This document shows positions 6,401 through 11,405 of a stretch of DNA of 11,405 nucleotides, piece after piece. The position numbers were made by a program, and so were the translations under genes. Where the stretch lies: positions 1 through 11,405 of the forward strand of contig JAFDET010000085.1 of the NCBI GenBank assembly GCA_019310195.1, read 5' to 3'. The DNA is from Deltaproteobacteria bacterium (lineage in GTDB: Bacteria > Myxococcota_A > UBA9160 > JAFDET01). Within the stretch, counting starts at the first letter, position 1, and each line of letters opens with the position of its first letter. The notes beneath the pieces were generated by a model. The model did no database searches. It was not told where the DNA came from and saw only the letters and a program-made list of their open reading frames with translations.

Positions 6401-8782
6401 GTGGGGATCGCCATTCCGGACCGCGTCACGCTTCTGGCCGACGTTGCGGAGATCGTGTCTCGCTCTCACGATCTGGAGGAGACGCTCGGCAACGTCGTCG
6501 ACTTGGTGGGCCAGCGCCTCCAGTCCGACGCCTGCTCGGTCTACCTGACCGACGCCGACACCCGGCACCTGACGCTGCGCGCCAGCGATGGGTTGGACGA
6601 GAGCGCCGTGGGGCAGCTGCGGATGGCCTTCGGCGAGGGCCTGGTCGGGCTCTCGGCCGAGCGCGGCGAGCCGATCGCCATCGAGCGTGCACGTCAGCAC
6701 CCGCGCTTCCGCCACTTCCCGGAGTCCGGTGAGGACCGCTTCGAATCCCTGATGGCCGCCCCGATCCGGCTGCGCAACATCTCGATCGGCGTCCTGGTGG
6801 TGCAGACCGAGAAGCCGCGCGGCTTCACGACCGAGGAGGTCGAGCTTCTCCAGACCTGCGCTCACGTGATCGCGCCGGTGGTGCTGAACTCGCAGCTCCT
6901 GGCCATGGTGAACCTGGCGGACGAGCAGCGGGCCGAGGTGCTGGACGAGTTGGCCGCCTCGGGCCTCCCGGTGTCGGTCGGTGGGCCGGCGCGGCCGGCC
7001 CACAACCTGGAGGTGCACGGCATCCCGGCCGCGCGCGGCGTGGCCATCGGGCCGCTCTACCGGCTCGAGGATCCCCTGGACCTGGAGAACCTGGACTACA
7101 CGCCGAATGCCGACCTGGAAGCCGAGCGCCGTGAGCTGCTCCAGGCGCTGGCCGATGCGCGGGCCGACCTCCAGAAGGTACGCGACAAGGTGGGCATGCG
7201 CTTCGGGCCCGAGTTCGCGGCCGTATTCAACACGCACATCCAGATCCTCGAGGACAGCGGCTTTGTGGCCGCGCTGGAGCAGGCGGTTCGCGAGACGGCG
7301 GATGGGCTGCGCGCCCTGCGCCAGGTGCTGGCCGCGTACCAGAAGACCTTCCAGAGCATCGAGGATCCGTACTTCGCCGAGCGCGGCGACGACATCCGCG
7401 ACGCGGGGCTCCGCGTGATGGCCAACCTGCTCGGCGTGCGGCATCACAACATCCCGCTCTCCGACGGGGCCATCGTGGTCGCCGATGTGATCCTTCCCAA
7501 CCACTTTGCGACGCTCGAGGTGAACCAGATCGGCGCGATCGTGTCCGAGCACGGCGGCGCGACCTCGCACGGGGCGATCTTTGCGCGCTCGTTGGAGATT
7601 CCGCTGGTCACCGGAGCCGCCGGGATCCTGGACGCGGTGCGCCCGGGTGAGCTGGCCATCGTGGACGGCTCGCTGGGCCGGGTCTACCTCTCGCCCGACG
7701 AGGGCCTGTGCCGGGAGTACGAGCGCGCCCAGCAGCGCTACGCCGTGGAGGTGGAGCACCTGGACGCCCTGGGCAGCCGGCCCGCCGAGACCCGGGACGG
7801 CCGGCACATCGTGCTCACAGCCAACGCCGGGCTGTGGGCCGACATGCCGCTGGTGGACCGCCACGGCGCCGAGGGCGTCGGGCTCTTCCGCACCGAGCTT
7901 CTGGCCCTGGCCCATCGCGGCTTCCCCCGGGAGGACGAGCAGGAGCGCCTCTACGAGCGCGTTGCCGAGTACCTGGCCCCGCGCCCCGTGACGATCCGCA
8001 CCCTCGACCTGGGGGGCGACAAGGCGGTTCCGATCCCGGGCCTCGAGCGCGAGGACAATCCCCAGCTGGGCTGGCGCTCGATCCGCATCTCGCTGGGCCA
8101 CGAACGCGCGTTCCGCGAGCAGCTCCGCGCGATCCTGCGCGCCAGCGCCCACGGCAACGTGCGCCTGCTGTTGCCGATGATCTCTTCGCTGGTCGAGCTG
8201 CACCAGGCGAAGGCGCTGGTCGAAGAAGCCAAGCACGAGCTGGCGGCGCGCGGCGAGGACTTCGACAACGAGTTGCCGCTGGGCATCATGATCGAGGTGC
8301 CCTCGGCCGCGCTGATCGCGGATGCGCTGGCCGCTGAGTGCGACTTCTTCAGCGTCGGCACCAACGACCTGACTCAGTACACGCTGGCCGTGGATCGCGG
8401 CAACGAGCGCGTGGATCACCTCTACGATTCGCTGCACCCGGCCGTGCTGGCGCTGATCGACCGCAGCGTGCGCGCTGCCCGCCGGGCCGGGATCTCGCTT
8501 TCGGTGTGCGGCGAGATGGCCGGCGATCCGCTGGCCGTGCCGATCCTGGTGGGCCTGGGCGTGCGCGAGCTCTCGGCCGCGCCCAGCGCCGTGCCGATCA
8601 TGAAGGAGATCATCCGCGCGCTGGACTTCGGAGACCTGGAGGAGGACGCGCGGCGCGCCCTCCGGATGGGGACGGCGGAGGAGGTAAAGCGCGTGGCCGC
8701 CGCGCGCCTGCGCAAGGCGGGCCTGCCCGAGCACCCCGACGTGGGCCCCTGGCTCAGCACCATCCTCGAAGACGTCGCCTAG
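6401..8782 (+). CDS. ptsP: Phosphoenolpyruvate-protein phosphotransferase PtsP (enzyme I of the nitrogen PTS, GAF domain)
   Basis: A 793-residue cytoplasmic enzyme that takes phosphate from phosphoenolpyruvate and passes it to the HPr-like protein NPr, starting the regulatory PTS-Ntr relay. Domains: GAF sensor (about 8-165); the enzyme I N-terminal HPr-binding helical region (about 212-335); a swivel domain with active histidine His390 in GGATSHGAIFAR; a PEP-binding TIM barrel (about 460-750) with GLFRTE (Arg497), RTLDLGGDK, EVPSAALIAD, GTNDLTQYT (653-661) and Cys703 in VCGEMAGDP. All recognisable catalytic motifs are intact. Length is close to the family norm (E. coli PtsP 748). The start is GTG at 6401: an in-frame stop at 6374-6376 excludes longer forms, and GGAG at 6387-6390 is a suitable ribosome site. 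NPr and EIIA-Ntr genes are not in the window. The XRE gene upstream may be co-transcribed. Confidence 0.97.
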   Translation: MGIAIPDRVTLLADVAEIVSRSHDLEETLGNVVDLVGQRLQSDACSVYLTDADTRHLTLRASDGLDESAVGQLRMAFGEGLVGLSAERGEPIAIERARQHPRFRHFPESGEDRFESLMAAPIRLRNISIGVLVVQTEKPRGFTTEEVELLQTCAHVIAPVVLNSQLLAMVNLADEQRAEVLDELAASGLPVSVGGPARPAHNLEVHGIPAARGVAIGPLYRLEDPLDLENLDYTPNADLEAERRELLQALADARADLQKVRDKVGMRFGPEFAAVFNTHIQILEDSGFVAALEQAVRETADGLRALRQVLAAYQKTFQSIEDPYFAERGDDIRDAGLRVMANLLGVRHHNIPLSDGAIVVADVILPNHFATLEVNQIGAIVSEHGGATSHGAIFARSLEIPLVTGAAGILDAVRPGELAIVDGSLGRVYLSPDEGLCREYERAQQRYAVEVEHLDALGSRPAETRDGRHIVLTANAGLWADMPLVDRHGAEGVGLFRTELLALAHRGFPREDEQERLYERVAEYLAPRPVTIRTLDLGGDKAVPIPGLEREDNPQLGWRSIRISLGHERAFREQLRAILRASAHGNVRLLLPMISSLVELHQAKALVEEAKHELAARGEDFDNELPLGIMIEVPSAALIADALAAECDFFSVGTNDLTQYTLAVDRGNERVDHLYDSLHPAVLALIDRSVRAARRAGISLSVCGEMAGDPLAVPILVGLGVRELSAAPSAVPIMKEIIRALDFGDLEEDARRALRMGTAEEVKRVAAARLRKAGLPEHPDVGPWLSTILEDVA

Positions 8783-8790
8783 GAAGAACC

Positions 8791-8816
8791 AAGAAAGGGG
8801 ACTAAGAAAGGGGACG
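8791..8816 (+). repeat. Tandem 13-base direct repeat at the left edge of the inverted-repeat element
   Basis: AAGAAAGGGGACT (8791-8803) is followed directly by AAGAAAGGGGACG (8804-8816), 12 of 13 bases identical. The second copy and the end of the first lie in the left arm of the hairpin. The first six bases (AAGAAA) have no mirror on the right, where the sequence becomes GCTCTCGG. Confidence 0.85.
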
Positions 8817-8912
8817 GTCCTTAGAAACTAAGTAACTCACGGCTTGGTGCGTGATCGCCGTCCGGGTGGCAAGTTACTTAGTTTCTAAGGACCGTCCCCT
8901 TTCTTAGTCCCC
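8797..8912. repeat. 41-bp perfect inverted repeat with 34-base loop (REPIN/MITE-like element)
   Basis: Bases 8797-8837 are the exact reverse complement of 8872-8912: a 41-base arm with no mismatch, separated by a 34-base spacer (8838-8871). The arm begins GGGGACTAAGAAAGGGGACG and ends CTAAGTAACT. It is clearly richer in A/T than the coding DNA around it, which suggests an origin separate from the genes. The spacer is GC-rich and has a weaker inner pairing (ACGGC 8839-8843 with GCCGT 8857-8861). Such paired repeats are typical of REPIN or MITE elements moved by a RAYT/IS200-like transposase elsewhere in the genome; that origin is an inference, as no transposase is present here. The element sits between convergent ptsP and the endonuclease gene, so it may also slow or end transcription in both directions, although there is no clean U-tract. 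Confidence 0.9.
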
Positions 8913-9602
8913 GCTCTCGGGGGAGAGGTCTACTACCAGGGCGCTGTGGTCGCTGCCGGGGATGGCGACCACGCGGGCGTCGTCCACGTGCACGGACTCG
9001 GTCAGGGCGTGGTCGATGCGCAGGACTCTGGGGGCTCCGGGCGTCGGGCCCCAGGTGGCGCCCGGCCGGCGGCCCCGGCGGCGTGCGGCCTCTGCGTGGC
9101 CGTCGTCCAGCCGGCGCAGCAGCTGCTGGTAGACCGGGAAGCCGCGGGTGGCGTTGAAGTCGCCCACCAGCACCCGTGCGCGCCGCTCGGCGGCGTCGAG
9201 GTAGTCGGCCAGGGCGCGCAGCTGACCGCGGCGCACGGACCAGCTTCGATGAGGGGGCCACACGTGGGGACCCACGATGTGCACCGACAGGATCTCCAGC
9301 CGAGCGCTCAGCCCCGGCCAATCCCGCGGGTCCAGCTCGGCCACGTGGGCGTCGCGCTCGGGCAAAGTGATACGCCGCAGGGTGGACGGCCGTCGCAGGG
9401 CGATCCCCATGCCGTTGTGGTCGCGCCGCGGCTCGAGATGTCCGTGGGGAAGCACGCTGGCCAGGGCTTCGGCCTGCTCGGGAGACATCTCCTGGGTGCA
9501 GACCACGTCGGCGGCCAGCCGCTCCACCAGCTCTGCGAACCCCGTCGAATCGGCAACCCCGTTCCAGAGGTTGGCGGTCAGCACCCGCACCCGGTCGCTC
9601 AT
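8904..9602 (-). CDS. Endonuclease/exonuclease/phosphatase (EEP, DNase I-like) family protein
   Basis: A 232-residue metal-dependent phosphodiesterase or phosphatase of the EEP fold. Family motifs appear in order: LTANLWN (Asn11), CTQEM (Glu38), LSVHIVGPH (His108), GDFNAT (147-152), RIDHAL (Asp197/His198) and the terminal SDHSALVVDL (Asp218/His219). The expected metal and catalytic residues therefore seem present. There is no signal peptide or TM helix. The substrate (nucleic acid, phospholipid head group or inositol-type phosphate) cannot be told from the sequence. The ATG at 9602 overlaps the TGA of the acyltransferase gene by one base (TGATG), indicating coupling. The last codons and TAA stop (GGG GAC TAA) lie inside the right arm of the inverted-repeat element, so the natural C-terminus may have been altered by it; the core domain is nevertheless complete. 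Confidence 0.9.
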   Translation of the reverse strand: MSDRVRVLTANLWNGVADSTGFAELVERLAADVVCTQEMSPEQAEALASVLPHGHLEPRRDHNGMGIALRRPSTLRRITLPERDAHVAELDPRDWPGLSARLEILSVHIVGPHVWPPHRSWSVRRGQLRALADYLDAAERRARVLVGDFNATRGFPVYQQLLRRLDDGHAEAARRRGRRPGATWGPTPGAPRVLRIDHALTESVHVDDARVVAIPGSDHSALVVDLSPESGD

Positions 9603-10234
9603 CAGCTCCCCCGCAGCTCCGCCTCGACGCGCTCTGCCAGCGCGTTCAGGCGCCGCTCCAGCTCGCGCCGCGCCTCCTCCCGCGCGGTCTCGCCTGCCTT
9701 CTTCGGCACGTGGAGGGGTTCGCCGTAGCAGCAAATGACGCGGGCAAAGGGCAGGGGGACTTGGGTCCGATCCCAGCTGCCGGCGCGCCAGACGGGCTGA
9801 GCCTGGAGGGCAACCGGGTAGATGGGCACGCCGCAGGTGGCGGCCACGGCCACCACGCCGGGCTGCGCATGGCGTGCCGGCCCGCGGGGCCCGTCGGGCA
9901 GGATTGCCACGATGGCGCCTCGGGCGGTGGCCCGAATCAGCTGGCGCAGCAGGCCCAGCGCGCCCCGCGACGTGGAGCCCCGCGCGCTGGGCCCGAAACC
10001 CATGCGCACCAAGGCCGCATTGAACAGCTGTCCGTCCCGAGAGAAGCTGACGGGCACGGTGACGCCGCGATCCCGGAACCGCCAAGCGCCGATCAGCCCG
10101 TCCGAATGCCACAGTGCGGCCAGCTGAACCTCGCCGGCCTCGAATGGGTCGGCGCCCAGAACCCGAACCCGCCAGGTAGCTCCCAAGAGCCGCAAGACCG
10201 CAGCCATGACTCTCGGCAGCAGACGCTGAAACAT
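9602..10234 (-). CDS. DUF374 family lysophospholipid/lipid A-type acyltransferase
   Basis: A 210-residue protein of the DUF374 acyltransferase-like family, related to LpxL-type enzymes that add acyl chains to lipid A or lysophospholipids at the inner membrane. Visible features are a hydrophobic N-terminus (LLPRVMAAVLRLLG), LWHSDGLIGAW with the candidate catalytic His/Asp pair (His43, Asp45), SRDGQL (65-70), the conserved RGSTSRGALGLLR (from 85) and DGPRGP (114-119), followed by PGVVAVAATCGVPIYPVA, all in the family order. The C-terminus is a charged helix. ATG at 10234 gives the normal length; there is no strong ribosome site, and an ATG at 10207 (residue 10) is a weaker alternative. It is the first gene of a two-gene unit with the endonuclease. 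Substrate is not known; an envelope lipid role is inferred. Confidence 0.88.
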   Translation of the reverse strand: MFQRLLPRVMAAVLRLLGATWRVRVLGADPFEAGEVQLAALWHSDGLIGAWRFRDRGVTVPVSFSRDGQLFNAALVRMGFGPSARGSTSRGALGLLRQLIRATARGAIVAILPDGPRGPARHAQPGVVAVAATCGVPIYPVALQAQPVWRAGSWDRTQVPLPFARVICCYGEPLHVPKKAGETAREEARRELERRLNALAERVEAELRGS

Positions 10235-10332
10235 GGCGGGACCGTACCCCAGCGGGGCGGGCTCCGGACCCTAAGCCCCCGACAAACCTAGGGATCGCGG
10301 TGGAGGGCAGGCGTTGCGTGTGGTATCGATTA

Positions 10333-10349
10333 GGTCGGTCGTGCCGACC
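10333..10349 (+). promoter_or_regulatory. Small hairpin in the cyoE leader
   Basis: GGTCGG-TCGTG-CCGACC has 6-base perfect arms and a 5-base loop, ending 20 bases before the cyoE ATG and 11 bases before its GGGAG ribosome site. It could be an operator or a leader hairpin; chance is also possible in GC-rich DNA. I found no well-spaced promoter in the 135-base divergent spacer (10235-10369). Confidence 0.3.
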
Positions 10350-10369
10350 GGATCGCAGCCGGGAGCCCC

Positions 10370-11260
10370 ATGGCCGCAGCCGCCCTGACATCCCTCCAAA
10401 GCTACGCGTCCCTGACCAAGCCGCGGGTCCTCACCCTGGTGATCTTCTCCGGCCTGCCCGCCCTGGTGCTGGCGGGAGGCGGCTGGCCCGCACCCGGCTT
10501 CGCGCTGGCGACACTGACGGGGATCGCCTTGGCCGCCGGCGCGGCCAACACCTTCAACTGCTACCTGGAGCGCGAGCGCGACGCGCGCATGGTTCGCACG
10601 CGCACACGGCCGCTGCCTGCGGGGCTCCTGGATCCGACCCGTGCACTCGTCTTCGGCTGGGTGCTGGCGGTGCTCTCGACCTTGCTGCTGCTCTACGTCG
10701 CCGGGCCCGTGGCCGCGGCGTTGGGCGTGGCCACGATCCTGTTCTACGTCTTCGTCTACACGGTCTGGCTCAAGCCGCGCTCTACCTGGAACGCGGTCGT
10801 CGGCGGCGCCGCCGGTGCGGCCGCACCGTTGATCGCCGACGCCGCGGTGAACGGCTACGTCGGGCCGGTCGGCTGGCTGCTCTTCGGAATCGTGTTCTTG
10901 TGGCAGCCGCCCCACGTCTGGGCCATCGCGCTGTTCCGCAAGCGGGACTACGAGGCCGCGGGCATCCCCATGCTGCCCAACGTGATCGGGGACGAGCCCA
11001 CGCGCTGGCGCATGCTGTACTACACGCTGGCCTTGGTCCCGGTGACCCTGGCGCCGGTTCCGCTGGGGCTCATGGGCACGGGCTACCTGGTCGTGGCGAT
11101 GCTGCTCGGCGCCTGGTTCGTATGGTACGCCGTGCGACTGCTGCGAGAGCGCACGCGAACCGCAGCGCAGCGCATGTTCCACGTCTCGTTGGTCTACCTG
11201 TTTGCACTCTTCGCCGCGATGCTGGTGGATCTGTCGATCCGCGGCGGCTGGGCCGTCTAG
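10370..11260 (+). CDS. cyoE: Protoheme IX farnesyltransferase (heme O synthase)
   Basis: A 296-residue integral membrane prenyltransferase of the UbiA superfamily (CyoE/CtaB). It attaches a farnesyl group to heme b to make heme O, needed for heme-copper terminal oxidases. The N-terminal SLTKPRVLTLV, the first acidic motif NCYLERERDARM (63-74) with RTRTRPLPAG, the YTVWLKPRSTWN segment, and the WQPPHVWAIAL...DYEAAGIPMLP motif are all characteristic. Several hydrophobic segments run through the protein, as expected for about nine TM helices. In the first motif the usual NxxxDxxxD reads N-x3-E-x3-D (Glu67), a conservative change. ATG at 10370 has GGGAG 4 bases upstream. Oxidase and heme A synthase genes, often neighbours, are not in the window; what lies further left is a divergent lipid gene. 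Confidence 0.97.
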   Translation: MAAAALTSLQSYASLTKPRVLTLVIFSGLPALVLAGGGWPAPGFALATLTGIALAAGAANTFNCYLERERDARMVRTRTRPLPAGLLDPTRALVFGWVLAVLSTLLLLYVAGPVAAALGVATILFYVFVYTVWLKPRSTWNAVVGGAAGAAAPLIADAAVNGYVGPVGWLLFGIVFLWQPPHVWAIALFRKRDYEAAGIPMLPNVIGDEPTRWRMLYYTLALVPVTLAPVPLGLMGTGYLVVAMLLGAWFVWYAVRLLRERTRTAAQRMFHVSLVYLFALFAAMLVDLSIRGGWAV

Positions 11261-11266
11261 AACGGG

Positions 11267-11405
11267 CTAGGCCCTGCGGATCCCGGCGGCACGGAGTGCC
11301 GCTTCGCGCTCGGCGTGGGTCCGACGCTCCATCTCTGCCAGGCGCCGGCGCAGCCCGTAGACGATGCCCCCGATCAGGGCCAGCGGCAGCGCGGTCATGA
11401 AGGCC
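11267..11405 (-). CDS. C-terminal end of a small membrane protein, 5' end outside the window
   Basis: The frame is open from the right edge to a TAG at 11267-11269 and encodes about 45 residues. It reads as a hydrophobic stretch (TALPLALIGGIVYGL) followed by a strongly charged helix (RRRLAEMERRTHAEREAALR) and a short end. This pattern, one TM helix with a cytoplasmic charged or coiled-coil tail, occurs in CcmD-like and other small membrane proteins, but I do not recognise a family. It is convergent with cyoE, with only six bases between the stops, and the tight packing supports a real gene. An ATG inside the visible part would give a protein of about 43 residues, so the real start may lie here or further right. 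Confidence 0.5.
   Translation of the reverse strand, partial: AFMTALPLALIGGIVYGLRRRLAEMERRTHAEREAALRAAGIRRA

Noticed and set aside
6188..8734. 848-codon open frame on the minus strand opposite ptsP
   Set aside because: It covers ptsP almost exactly, and ptsP has intact catalytic motifs. The antisense translation has repetitive low-complexity composition and no recognisable domain.
8797..8912. Ordinary rho-independent terminator for ptsP
   Set aside because: The 41-base arms are far longer than usual and no T-run follows on either strand; a mobile-repeat origin explains it better, though a termination effect is not excluded.
8791..8912. CRISPR array
   Set aside because: The repeats are only two adjacent 13-mers and one inverted pair, with no regular spacers.
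10314..10333. cyoE promoter with TTGCGT and TATCGAT
   Set aside because: Only four bases separate the two candidate boxes, far from the 16-18 needed.
9603..10391. Upstream extension of the endonuclease frame through the acyltransferase gene
   Set aside because: The EEP domain begins right after the ATG at 9602, and the upstream DNA encodes the DUF374 protein in another frame.

Overview
The window is GC-rich, densely packed bacterial DNA. It suggests a Gram-negative, oxygen-respiring organism: there is an LPS heptose-activation gene, an AsmA-type envelope protein, a lipid A acyltransferase-like (DUF374) enzyme and a heme O synthase. The small XRE regulator at 5994-6275 resembles a type I associate with deltaproteobacterial lineages (Myxococcota/Desulfobacterota and relatives). 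That assignment is an inference from general family knowledge, not a search result.

Left block (1-5678, all on the minus strand, reading right to left): an AsmA-like protein, a stand-alone heptose-1-phosphate adenylyltransferase (rfaE2), a MoxR AAA+ ATPase, a DUF58 VWA-type protein and a lipobox-bearing membrane protein cut by the window edge. Three of the four junctions are 4-base GTGA overlaps and the fourth is a 12-base gap, so this looks like one translationally coupled operon. MoxR, DUF58 and the Ig-like/TM protein form the well-known MoxR/Bat-type module. The first two genes are envelope/LPS genes.

Centre (5679-8782): a 315-base divergent intergenic region, then a small HTH regulator and a GAF-domain PtsP (enzyme I of the nitrogen PTS) on the plus strand. 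A short perfect dyad lies between the two genes. PtsP keeps all its recognisable active-site motifs.

Right block (8783-11405): ptsP converges on an endonuclease/exonuclease/phosphatase-family gene across a 41-bp perfect inverted repeat, the most unusual structure in the window. The repeat supplies the stop codon of the endonuclease gene. The endonuclease is coupled (TGATG overlap) to an upstream DUF374 acyltransferase. A divergent 135-base spacer leads to cyoE (heme O synthase) on the plus strand, which converges on the 3' end of a small membrane-protein gene cut by the right edge.

I see no RNA gene, CRISPR array, prophage, toxin-antitoxin pair or transposase. The coding content is mostly housekeeping. 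The items most worth a second look are the inverted-repeat element, the regulator-ptsP pair and the chain of GTGA overlaps. I found no convincing evidence for a wholly new multi-gene system.
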